Part shown: positions 23,270 through 31,126 of the stretch, piece by piece
Numbering within the stretch: the first letter of the stretch is position 1
Layout of the letters: each line of letters starts with the position of its first letter
DNA from: Bradyrhizobium sp. AS23.2
GTDB lineage: Bacteria > Pseudomonadota > Alphaproteobacteria > Rhizobiales > Xanthobacteraceae
Direction of reading: 5' to 3'
Assembly (NCBI RefSeq): GCF_001908185.1
Contig: NZ_LGHM01000042.1
Coordinates: 1-64,000, forward strand
Length of the DNA stretch: 64,000 nt
Position numbers and translations under genes: made by a program
The notes under the pieces: model-generated
Told to the model about the DNA's origin: nothing
The model's database searches: none
Seen by the model: only the letters and a program-made list of their open reading frames with translations

Positions 23270-25288
23270 ATGACCGATCCCCCGAAAACGATCCTGATCT
23301 GCTCGTGCGAGGACACGATGCGCCTCGATACGGCCGCCCTTAGGCGAGGATGCCGCAAGAGCGAGATCGCCGAGTTCCGCCAGCTTTGTCGGGCCGAGCT
23401 TGATCATTTTCGCAACGCCACGAAGGCGGAAGGCTCCCTCATCGTCGGCTGCACGCAGGAGGCACCGCTGTTTGGCGACGAGGCGAAGGAACGTTCCGGA
23501 AAGCTGGAATTCGTCAATCTTCGCGAGACGGCGGGCTGGTCGGTGGATGGGGCCAGGGCAGGTCCCAAAATGGCAGCGCTGCTCGCATCTGCGTCCGAGA
23601 TTGCGCCTGCCTTCCCATTTGTCACCCTATCGAGCGAAGGTGTAATCCTGATCTACGGCCGCGACGAAGCTGCGGTCGAAGCCGGTCGACTGCTTGCAGA
23701 TCATCTCGACGTGACGGTCATGCTCACAAAGCCGGCGCAGCTGATCCCCCCGGCAACGACATCTTTTCCGATCGTCCAGGGAACGGTCCGCAACGCCAAG
23801 GGCCATTTGGGGACGTTCGAGCTTGCAATCGACGATTACGCTTTGCCCCGCCCCTCCTCGCGCGACACACTGGTCTTCGAGGCTCCCCGCAGCGGCCTGA
23901 CCTCGCGCTGCGACATCGTCCTTGATCTTTCCGGCGGGGCGCCGCTTTTCCCCGCTCACGACTTGCGCGACGGTTATCTCCGGGCAGATCCGCGAGATCC
24001 GCCGGCTATGCTGCGCGCAGTACTCAAGGCCCGCGACCTTGTCGGCAGCTTCGACAAACCGAAATACGTCAATTTCACCGCAGATATCTGCGTCCATTCG
24101 CGCTCGAAGCAGACGGGCTGCCACCGCTGCATCGATCTTTGTCCGACCGGGGCAATCACCCCGGACGGCGATCACGTCAAGATCAACGCGGAGGTCTGCG
24201 GCGGGTGTGGCCTATGTGCCGCGGTCTGCCCGACAGGCGCAGCCTCCTATGCTCTGCCGCCGGCGGATACGTTGCTGCACAAATTGCGCGCCATGCTGCT
24301 GACCTATCGGGAAGCCGGTGGTGCGAATGCCATTGTACTGTTTCACGATGACCAACATGGCACTGCGCTGATCGACGCGCTTGCTCGTCACGGCGATGGG
24401 CTTCCGGCCAATGTACTACCGTTCGCAGTCAATGAGGTGACGCAGATTGGCCTGGAAGCCGTCGCGGCATCTTTTGCCTATGGCGCGGCGGCGATCCGCC
24501 TTCTTCTGCGGGCAAAGCCGCTGCATGACCTTACCGGTCTCTCTCAGATGATCGCGATGGCCAATACGATTGTTACCGGGCTCGGACTTTCCGGCCAGCG
24601 CGTTTCAGCCATCGAAACGGACGATCCGGATGTTCTGGCGGAGGTGCTGCGGGCGATCGAGCCCGCACCGGCCGTGCAGATTCCCGCAACCTTCAAAACA
24701 GTCGGCAAGCGGCGCGACCTGCTTCGCTTCGCTCTTCACGAACTGCACCGCGTCGCACCTGCGCCGACCAACGTGATCGCTCTGCCTGAAGGCGCACCGC
24801 TCGGAACGATCAGCGTCAATGTGGATGGGTGCACCCTGTGCCTCTCCTGCGTCTCGGTCTGTCCCACCGGCGCCCTTCGCGACGATCCCGAACGGCCCGT
24901 GCTCAAATTCGTCGAAGACGCCTGCGTGCAGTGCGGATTATGCCAAAGCGCCTGCCCGGAAAAGGTGATTACACTGAAGCCGCAGATCGATTTCGGTGCA
25001 GCCAGAGCGGCCGCCCGGATCATCAAGGAAGAAGAGCCGGCGCTTTGCATCCGCTGCAGCAAGCCCTTCGGCGTGAAAAGCACGATCGACAAGATTGCCG
25101 CAAAGCTCGAAGGACGCCACTGGATGTTTCCGGTAGGCGACAAGCGACTGGACGTGGTCAGAATGTGTGCGGATTGCCGCGTCATCGCCATGAGCGAGCA
25201 AGAGTTCGATCCGTTCAAGGGCGTTCCGGAGCGAACGCCGCCGCGTACAACCGACGATTATTTGCGCCAACGGGAAACCAAGGACTAG
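23270..25288 (+). CDS. Polyferredoxin-like 4Fe-4S protein of the formate dehydrogenase locus
   Basis: This 672-residue protein has two ferredoxin pairs: CHRCIDLCP and CGGCGLCAAVCP in the middle, and CTLCLSCVSVCP and CVQCGLCQSACP near the C-terminus, enough for four [4Fe-4S] clusters. Extra cysteines near the N-terminus (ICSCEDT, VGCTQ) and C-terminus (CIRCSKPFG, CADCR) may bind more metal. It has no signal or membrane span, so it is cytoplasmic. GGGAGG lies upstream; a TTG at 23264 is an alternative start. It is divergent from the accessory chain. It may feed or drain electrons during enzyme maturation, which is inferred from position. Confidence 0.85.
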   Translation: MTDPPKTILICSCEDTMRLDTAALRRGCRKSEIAEFRQLCRAELDHFRNATKAEGSLIVGCTQEAPLFGDEAKERSGKLEFVNLRETAGWSVDGARAGPKMAALLASASEIAPAFPFVTLSSEGVILIYGRDEAAVEAGRLLADHLDVTVMLTKPAQLIPPATTSFPIVQGTVRNAKGHLGTFELAIDDYALPRPSSRDTLVFEAPRSGLTSRCDIVLDLSGGAPLFPAHDLRDGYLRADPRDPPAMLRAVLKARDLVGSFDKPKYVNFTADICVHSRSKQTGCHRCIDLCPTGAITPDGDHVKINAEVCGGCGLCAAVCPTGAASYALPPADTLLHKLRAMLLTYREAGGANAIVLFHDDQHGTALIDALARHGDGLPANVLPFAVNEVTQIGLEAVAASFAYGAAAIRLLLRAKPLHDLTGLSQMIAMANTIVTGLGLSGQRVSAIETDDPDVLAEVLRAIEPAPAVQIPATFKTVGKRRDLLRFALHELHRVAPAPTNVIALPEGAPLGTISVNVDGCTLCLSCVSVCPTGALRDDPERPVLKFVEDACVQCGLCQSACPEKVITLKPQIDFGAARAAARIIKEEEPALCIRCSKPFGVKSTIDKIAAKLEGRHWMFPVGDKRLDVVRMCADCRVIAMSEQEFDPFKGVPERTPPRTTDDYLRQRETKD

Positions 25289-25433
25289 AACGCGGACTCT
25301 CGAAAGCAGCTATTCAACGAACCATCCAAATATGGACATCACATCTTCACTCAAGGACCATCCGAACTTGACGGATCTTCCGGTCGAGCAACGGCCGGGG
25401 TTTTAGATCCGCGCCGCCGATTGACGCAAAGAG

Positions 25434-26732
25434 TTATTTCGACGTCGCGCGTCCCAGAAAATCCGTGAGCGCCTTGCGATCCTCCGCCGATCCGATCCGC
25501 TGGTCCGGCATTTTTGTGCCGGGCGTGTAGGCGTTTGGACCGAGTTCGAACAATTTCGATACGGTTTCAGGCGTCCAGACGATGTTCATCCCTTTCAGGG
25601 CGTCGGAGAAGCGATAGCCAGGCAGGGACGCGATCCTGCGGCCGTACAAGCCAGCAAGCGTGGGGCCGGCGCGTTGCACGTCCTTCTCGGACAGGGTGTG
25701 ACAGGCAACGCACGCCCTGAACACCTCGGCGCCGTGATCTCCTGCATAGGCGGCAAGCGGATCGCGCGGCGCGGCTTGCAACGATGAGCCCTTGGGCTCG
25801 CCAGTCAGCGCATTCCAGCGTCGGATTTTGCCGTCAGCGCCGCCCGTCAGCAATGCTGCGCTATCAGGCAAGAACGCGACCGCCCACACCGGCGAACCTG
25901 GATCGACCAGCGTTCGCGCGATGCTTCGCGCCTTTCGGTCGATGATCGCCACGCCACCGCCAATTCCTGCAGCAGCGACCGACGTGCCGTCTGGAGATAT
26001 CCCCAGCGCGACGATCGGCGTCTGGCCGGCCTGAACCTCGCCGCTTTCCTGGCCCTCCGACGTCAGGAAGCGTAGTTTCCCGTCGGCACCACCCGTTACG
26101 ATCTCGCCATCCGGAGCCACCGCCACGACGTTGAGGGGCGAGGCCAGTGTCGTGACACTTGGGGCGCCCCCCACCAACCGCCAGATCCTCAGCTCACAAT
26201 CGTAACCCACGCTCACCAGCGATCGACCATCCAGTGTGAATGCGACGCCGTTGACGTTCTGCACATGCCCTTCCAGCACCTGCTGCGCGCCGTCGCCAAG
26301 CGACCAGACGCGAACCGTATGGTCCCAGGAGGCAGAGGCCAGTCTTGCACCATCCGGCGAGACAGCAAGCGAAACGATCGGCGCGGTATGGCCCTCGAAA
26401 ACCCGATCCGGCTGCTGCCGGCCGACCGTCCAGATCGCTACCTTCGCATCCGCACCAGCGGTCACCATTTGCCCATCCTTCAGGAAGGCAACCGCGTTCA
26501 CCGCATCAGAGTGAAATCGAAGGACCTGCTCAGCGGCTTCGGTCTTGAGCGACCACCGGATGGCGGCGGTATCGAAGCTACCCGACAGAACGCTGTTGCC
26601 ATCCCTGGACACCACAATCGCCCGCACGGGTCCACCGTGACCTGTCAATTGCGCCTGCACGGGCGATGAATGGATCGCCAGCAAGGCGGCAACGATGTGG
26701 AGACTGGTGCTGAGACTCGGGACCCAATTCAT
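25434..26732 (-). CDS. Periplasmic WD40 propeller fused to cytochrome c
   Basis: After a signal peptide ending near PVQA, about seven WD40-like repeats follow (LTGHGGPVRAI, FEGHTAPIVSLAVSPDG with WDHTVRVW, LEGHVQNVNGVAFT, and others), then a class I cytochrome c domain. The haem motif is CVACH (Cys341, Cys344, His345) and the likely axial ligand is Met408 in TKMP. Total 432 residues. It converges with the polyferredoxin gene. A role as a periplasmic electron acceptor linked to formate oxidation is plausible from the neighbourhood but not demonstrated. It starts TTG/ATG-near 26732; the precise start is clear from the signal peptide. Confidence 0.88.
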   Translation of the reverse strand: MNWVPSLSTSLHIVAALLAIHSSPVQAQLTGHGGPVRAIVVSRDGNSVLSGSFDTAAIRWSLKTEAAEQVLRFHSDAVNAVAFLKDGQMVTAGADAKVAIWTVGRQQPDRVFEGHTAPIVSLAVSPDGARLASASWDHTVRVWSLGDGAQQVLEGHVQNVNGVAFTLDGRSLVSVGYDCELRIWRLVGGAPSVTTLASPLNVVAVAPDGEIVTGGADGKLRFLTSEGQESGEVQAGQTPIVALGISPDGTSVAAAGIGGGVAIIDRKARSIARTLVDPGSPVWAVAFLPDSAALLTGGADGKIRRWNALTGEPKGSSLQAAPRDPLAAYAGDHGAEVFRACVACHTLSEKDVQRAGPTLAGLYGRRIASLPGYRFSDALKGMNIVWTPETVSKLFELGPNAYTPGTKMPDQRIGSAEDRKALTDFLGRATSK

Positions 26733-26943
26733 CTGTGGTTTACAGTAGATCCGGCCGGTTACCGGCGCTCATGCGGGATATCTGCGTTCTTTCGGTCGCG
26801 TCAACGATTGAAGCCGCTGTTCGGTTTCCGTGCTGCGCACGCATGACAGAAAGCGCCCGCTACTCAATGCCGCAGTGGCTGCTCTCAGCTTGAACCGGAT
26901 CTAGCCTGATCCTATCTCCGATTGAAGTGTCGAGGGCGACGTC

Positions 26944-27183
26944 ATGCAAATACGACCTAAGACGTATCTGCATTTCATCTCGATGTGGCGATCACTTCGC
27001 GATGCGATACCGCCACACGATGAGGCCGCGCCCGCCAAAGCGTCACGATCCCTGATCTATACCTCGGTCGTGCTGGCGCTTCTCCTGACGATTCTGGAGA
27101 TAGACGCTCATCGAAGCGAACTGCAATCGCTTGGTCTTATGGGGAGCGGCTATCCCATCCAAGCTGTTTTTCTGAGCCCATAG
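26944..27183 (+). CDS. Small predicted membrane protein
   Basis: This 79-residue protein has one hydrophobic span (SLIYTSVVLALLLTILEI) between a basic N-terminal part and a short C-terminal tail ending YPIQAVFLSP. GAGGG lies about 8 nt upstream of the ATG. No family is recognised. It stands alone, divergent from the WD40-cytochrome gene with a 211-bp gap. Confidence 0.5.
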   Translation: MQIRPKTYLHFISMWRSLRDAIPPHDEAAPAKASRSLIYTSVVLALLLTILEIDAHRSELQSLGLMGSGYPIQAVFLSP

Positions 27184-27282
27184 CCCTCGCCGCTCGACCA
27201 GGCTACCGATCGACCTCGAAGGCTCTTTGAGACACGGACTTTTTGCGCGCCCTGGCTGAAGGTCTGGTGCGCGACCCTGTGC

Positions 27283-27495
27283 TTAGCGCTTTGCTTCCCT
27301 CGGAAAGACCAATGACCGATCATCAAAGTCCTCGACCGGCAACCTGTCGGAGTTCCCCGGCATGTCTTGCAATGTCGCCGCGCTTGATGCTCCAGCGCGC
27401 CCAATTGTCGAGATCGATTCTGATCGCGGGATGCCGGTCACAGCAGCGAGCAGACCAGCGGCGGCAATCAAGAGAGCAATAGCCAGAGGCTTCAT
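27283..27495 (-). CDS. Small predicted exported protein
   Basis: This 70-residue protein has a clear signal peptide (MKPLAIALLIAAAGLLAAVTG) and a short polar mature part that includes IGRAGASSAATLQDMPGNSD and an acidic patch. AGGAGA lies 7 nt before the ATG, which supports it as a real gene. No family is recognised. The upstream region (27496-27764) holds no other supported gene. Confidence 0.6.
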   Translation of the reverse strand: MKPLAIALLIAAAGLLAAVTGIPRSESISTIGRAGASSAATLQDMPGNSDRLPVEDFDDRSLVFPREAKR

Positions 27496-27764
27496 GTGAA
27501 ATCTCCTGGGCGGCCGAAATACAGGAAGCTCGCTGCAATCTGATTACTGCGAAGCGCGACGTGGGCGTGTGAACCGCCTCACACCACGTGGGATTCTTCC
27601 GCTAGCGCTTTGTCAAGTTCCCGATTTGGAACAGCGAGGGACGATAAGGCTTGTAGCCGGCTCGAGGCATCGCGAAACAACACAGGATTCGCGCACCTAG
27701 GTAACGAGCACGATCAAACGCGACCAAAACGCGATGTGATCACCGGAGCCGGCCATTATCGACA

Positions 27765-28241
27765 TCATCTGAAGGCAATCGCGATCTGGCTAATGTTGGC
27801 CGCAAGCTCCATTCCCGCCTTCGGACCCTGAAGCACGATGGTGACGCCCTTCTCGTTGCGGAGTTGAACGCCGTTGACGCCGCCGACTAGCGCAAAGCCT
27901 CCGCCAACCGAGCTGTAGGTGCCAGCGAAGTCACTGACCTCGCTTATGCCCGAGGCCCAGCCGTCGAGCCGGGCAACGGTAGCTCCCACCGTGATGCCGA
28001 AGCTTATGCCGGTGATCTTGAAGGGATAGTTCTTGCCGCGGTAGGTGAGCACGCCGCTGCCGCCGCCACCGCCGATCAGAAGGCCGGCCTTGACGATCTT
28101 GGCGTGGACATGGCCGGCGGCCTGCGCAAAGGATGGCGTGACTGGCGTCGCGAACGCCAGCGCCAGCGCCATTAAGAGGATCACGATCGGCCGGGACGCG
28201 CGCAGGTACGACGCCCCAGCCTGTTCACGGTTTTGCGGCAT
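27765..28241 (-). CDS. Exported EipA/DUF1134-like glycine-rich barrel protein (paralog A)
   Basis: After a signal peptide (about 36 residues, ending near PSFA-Q) the mature protein is Gly-rich and beta-like: LIGGGGGSGVLTYRGKNYPF, ITGISFGITVGATVARLDGW, GGFALVGGVNGVQL, KGVTIVLQGPKAGMELA. The pattern resembles the envelope protein family of EipA/DUF1134, but only distantly. The gene at 36701-37135 is its paralog. The start at 28241 overlaps the DUF2950 stop by 17 bp, so it is the third gene of the DUF3300-DUF2950 operon; 158 residues. Confidence 0.75.
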   Translation of the reverse strand: MPQNREQAGASYLRASRPIVILLMALALAFATPVTPSFAQAAGHVHAKIVKAGLLIGGGGGSGVLTYRGKNYPFKITGISFGITVGATVARLDGWASGISEVSDFAGTYSSVGGGFALVGGVNGVQLRNEKGVTIVLQGPKAGMELAANISQIAIAFR

Positions 28242-29142
28242 CAACCTTCTTCCAGGTCTGGTCGGGATCGAACAGCGTGGTGCGCTCGGCGATGAACTCC
28301 GTGCGCTGGCCGAGATCCTTCTGGTAGACGTCGCCGGCATGGTTGACCAGGAAGGTCATGACGCCGGAATTGCCGTACTCCGCGGGCCAGGCGATCAGGG
28401 CGAAGCCGCCGATCATCTTGCCCTTGACGACATAGTTGAGCGCGCCGCCGGGCGCATCCGGGCCCTGCCCTTTGAGGATATGGAAGTAGTAGCCGTGATA
28501 GGGCGTAGGCCCGACATCGCCTCCGCGATAGCCCTCCTTCGAGGCCTCGGCCGCCAGCGCACCGAGCGGGCTCGGATCGCTGTCGTCGCGCCAGAACAGG
28601 CCGTCCTTCTTGCCGGGCGACGAGACGATGCGTTGTGCATAGACGCCGGCGCCCTCGCCCCGGTCCTTGTCGGCATATTCGTTCTGCGCATCCACATAGG
28701 CGAGCGCGGTCTGGATCGCATCGAGCTCGTTGCGGCCGATGCGACGGCGGAGCACCTCGATCCGTCCCTCGGCCGTGTCGAACTCCCAGCCAGTCTTGGT
28801 GTTGACCAGCGGGATCGGGAACGGGAAATCGTCCGGTCCCAGCATCAGGGTCGCAGTCTTGTTGCCCTCCGCCTTGATGCCGTGCTTGACGTCATACATC
28901 GACGTGAATCGCTGGCGTATATCGTTGTCGGCGATCTCGTCGCCGGAGGAGACGATGTCCTCGGCGTCCCTGCCGAGCACCTTTAGGATGTCGCCCGGGC
29001 CGCTCTTGACCGCCGCGGCGAGCGCGGCCGCTGCATCCTCCGGTGTCTTGTAGGACACCTGTGCCTGTGACGCCGATCCCATGAGCGCCAGCGCCATCAT
29101 CCCCGGCACGACCGCGCGGCGGAACAATTTCAAGCCGGTCAT
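28225..29142 (-). CDS. DUF2950 exported protein
   Basis: The 305-residue protein has a signal peptide (VPGMMALALMGSASQAQ) and the DUF2950 blocks: AAALAAAVKSGDPG-like opening, DDFPFPIPLVNTKTGWEFDT, GRNELDAIQTALAYVDAQNE, GGDVGPTPYHGYYFHILKGQ and GGFALIAWPAEYGNSGVMTF. The family usually occurs next to DUF3300 genes, as here. Its ATG overlaps the stop of that gene by 4 nt (ATGA), so the two are probably translated together. Function unknown; envelope location is inferred from the signal peptide. Confidence 0.93.
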   Translation of the reverse strand: MTGLKLFRRAVVPGMMALALMGSASQAQVSYKTPEDAAAALAAAVKSGPGDILKVLGRDAEDIVSSGDEIADNDIRQRFTSMYDVKHGIKAEGNKTATLMLGPDDFPFPIPLVNTKTGWEFDTAEGRIEVLRRRIGRNELDAIQTALAYVDAQNEYADKDRGEGAGVYAQRIVSSPGKKDGLFWRDDSDPSPLGALAAEASKEGYRGGDVGPTPYHGYYFHILKGQGPDAPGGALNYVVKGKMIGGFALIAWPAEYGNSGVMTFLVNHAGDVYQKDLGQRTEFIAERTTLFDPDQTWKKVDAAKP

Positions 29143-30839
29143 GGCGTCACCTCCGCAGGGATCTTCGCGCCGCCCGCGAGCCAGTCGCGGTAGGTGCGGA
29201 AAGTCAGTCCGAGCTTTTCATAGTAGACACGCAAGTAACCATCGCTGCCGCGGGTCACAGCGTCAGGCATCACCCGCTCGACCTCCTGCGCCATGACGCC
29301 GACATAGGCCTTGTCGCTGCCGATGTAGCTGAAGCGATAGTAGCCAAGGCCGTTGGCGAGATGGCCGAGCAGGACGATGTCATGCTTCAACGCGATATCG
29401 GAGCGCCGGCCACCGCCGCCGCCGCGGCCGCCTCCACCGCCTCCGCCACGGAAGCCGCCGCCACCACCGCCACGCATCGCCATTCCGCCACCGCCGCCGC
29501 GCCCGGCCATGCTCGGTCCGCCGCCGCGCGGCATGCTCGCCATGCTGGATCGTCCGCGCGCGGATGCTGCGGCCGCCGACCGGCCGGAGGAGACGTTCAT
29601 TGCGCCGCCGCGATTGCCACCGCCACGGTTGGCATTGGCGGCACGATTGCCGCCGCTACCGGCGCGGTTCGCCGCCTTTGCGCGATCGCCGCCGCCCTTG
29701 GCACGGTCACCGCCACCCTTGGCACGATCTCCGGCGCCAGCCCGATCGCCGCCGCCGGGCCGATCGCCACGATTGCCCGCACGGTCGCCCGCGCGATCTC
29801 CGGCACCAGCACGGTCACCTGGGCCACGATTACCGGCGCGATCGCCCGCCCGGTCTCCCGCGCCTTGACCGGGACGCAGCACCTGGTTGCCGTCACGGCC
29901 GCGGAAGTCCATCCGGTCCGAAGCGCCGGCCTTGATATTGTTGTTGCCGAAACGCTGCTGAACGTTGACGTTATTATAGCGCACGCCCTGGCGATGCGCC
30001 GGATTGTGCTGCCAGCCTGTATTGATGTTGGCAGTACGATGATTGACGTAGACATTGCGGTTGCCCCAGTTGCAGCCGCCGCCCCAGTAGTTGCCCCAGC
30101 GTCCGATGGCCCAGGCGGTGCCGAAGGCGATACCAGCGGCAACCACGCCCGCGCCGATATAGGACGGATAGCCCCAATAATACGGCGGATACTCCGCATA
30201 GGGCCAGGAGCCGTAGACCGTCGCCGGATCGTAATAGGGCACGTACATCGCCGCGGGATCGGCCTGCTGAATGACAACGACCTGCTTGCCTTCCTCGGTC
30301 TGGACGCTGACCTTTTGCTGCTTGGTCGTGACCAGCTTCTTGTTGTCATAGGCCTTGTTGCGCAGGCGCTGGATCGCATCCATCACGTCAGGCTGCTGCG
30401 CAAGAAAGGCGTCGCCGAGCTTCTTGGTCCAATCAAGCTGGTCGCTCATCATGGTCAGAACATCAGCGGTGCTGGCGAGCGCCTTGACACTGTCATCCCA
30501 GCCTTGCTTGTCGACCTCCGCCTTCAGCGCATCGCCCTTCAGGGTCTTGCGCTCCTTCAGCCAGCGGTCGGCCTGCACCACTTCCAGCGGATAGGTCGAG
30601 GCGGCCAGCACGTTGGCAAGGAGCTCGTCGGGATAGAGCGCGATCGGCGCGACCAGCGCCTCGAGCTGCTCGGGCTTCAAAAGCTCGGCAGCCGGCGCCG
30701 GCGGGTTAGCCGGCTGCGCCTGCGTACTTGGTGTCACAGGCGCGCCAGGGGCCGCCGGCGTGGTGGCCTGCGCCATCGCTGCGGCGGGGATCGCCAGCAG
30801 CAGCGCAAGCGCCATCAGGGTCTTGCCGCAGCGAAACAT
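29139..30839 (-). CDS. DUF3300 protein with Gly/Arg/Asp repeats and C-terminal S74 chaperone domain
   Basis: Three parts are visible in 566 residues. A signal peptide (1-23) leads into a DUF3300 domain (about 50-200: PIALYPDELLANVLAASTYP, DRWLKER, YVPYYDPATVYG). A GDRAG/GNRG repeat zone and poly-Gly tract follow (326-479). The end is a peptidase S74 intramolecular-chaperone domain (480-566: SDIALKHDI, GYYRFSYIGS, YVGVMAQEVERVMPDAV). The Ser480-Asp481 pair matches the self-cleavage site of such domains. GGGAGG lies before the ATG at 30839. A perfect FNR/FixK box sits 56 bp upstream. It heads an operon with DUF2950 and the EipA-like gene. Confidence 0.9.
   Translation of the reverse strand: MFRCGKTLMALALLLAIPAAAMAQATTPAAPGAPVTPSTQAQPANPPAPAAELLKPEQLEALVAPIALYPDELLANVLAASTYPLEVVQADRWLKERKTLKGDALKAEVDKQGWDDSVKALASTADVLTMMSDQLDWTKKLGDAFLAQQPDVMDAIQRLRNKAYDNKKLVTTKQQKVSVQTEEGKQVVVIQQADPAAMYVPYYDPATVYGSWPYAEYPPYYWGYPSYIGAGVVAAGIAFGTAWAIGRWGNYWGGGCNWGNRNVYVNHRTANINTGWQHNPAHRQGVRYNNVNVQQRFGNNNIKAGASDRMDFRGRDGNQVLRPGQGAGDRAGDRAGNRGPGDRAGAGDRAGDRAGNRGDRPGGGDRAGAGDRAKGGGDRAKGGGDRAKAANRAGSGGNRAANANRGGGNRGGAMNVSSGRSAAAASARGRSSMASMPRGGGPSMAGRGGGGGMAMRGGGGGGFRGGGGGGGRGGGGGRRSDIALKHDIVLLGHLANGLGYYRFSYIGSDKAYVGVMAQEVERVMPDAVTRGSDGYLRVYYEKLGLTFRTYRDWLAGGAKIPAEVTP
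29400..29864 (-). repeat. Low-complexity GDRAG/GNRG and poly-Gly coding repeat
   Basis: This part of the DUF3300 gene encodes residues 326-480: about fourteen short D/N-R-A/G-containing units, some exactly repeated (for example three copies of the DRAKGGG type), then long runs of Gly with scattered Arg and Met. The DNA is very GC-rich and partly periodic, so copy-number change by slippage is likely. Such flexible basic, Gly-rich linkers are usual for surface or nucleic-acid-contacting segments. Confidence 0.8.
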
Positions 30840-30894
30840 CACAACCTCCCAAAGCTTTCCGTCCGCGACCATCGGGCCGGACCATGGGCGTTTG

Positions 30895-30908
30895 TTGATC
30901 GAGATCAA
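30895..30908. promoter_or_regulatory. FNR/FixK box upstream of DUF3300 operon
   Basis: TTGATCGAGATCAA is a perfect TTGAT-N4-ATCAA palindrome, the site read by FNR/FixK-type regulators. It ends 56 bp before the DUF3300 start codon, so a promoter with the box at about -40 leaves a short leader. Activation at low oxygen is the expected effect. Confidence 0.8.
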
Positions 30909-31100
30909 CGAAACGCACTCGCCGCCTCTGCTGCAGCGCGCGGACGAGGTGTCGTTCGATCAGTTCAGCTTCCATCATCAGCCGGCCGGGAACGCAGCCG
31001 GTGCAATCAACCAGCGACATGAACTCGCGGCGTCTCATGGCTACCCACGCCCCCCAGTCATCACGCAACCGCGAAAAGGAAGAGTCTCGCCACGCGGAGA

Positions 31101-31114
31101 TTCGATCAAAATCA
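31101..31114. promoter_or_regulatory. Degenerate FNR/FixK-like box
   Basis: TCGATCAAAATCAA differs from the TTGAT-N4-ATCAA pattern at one base. It lies in the gap between the sensor kinase stop (31127) and the DUF3300 promoter, 262 bp from the DUF3300 start. It could be a distal second site or chance. Confidence 0.3.
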
Positions 31115-31126
31115 AGACACCTGCTG

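Noticed and set aside
25332..25406. A 24-codon frame in the gap after the polyferredoxin
   Set aside because: Too short, with no ribosome site.
29400..30900. Long plus-strand frames opposite the DUF3300 gene
   Set aside because: They mirror the GC-rich, repetitive codons of the real gene and have no family pattern of their own.
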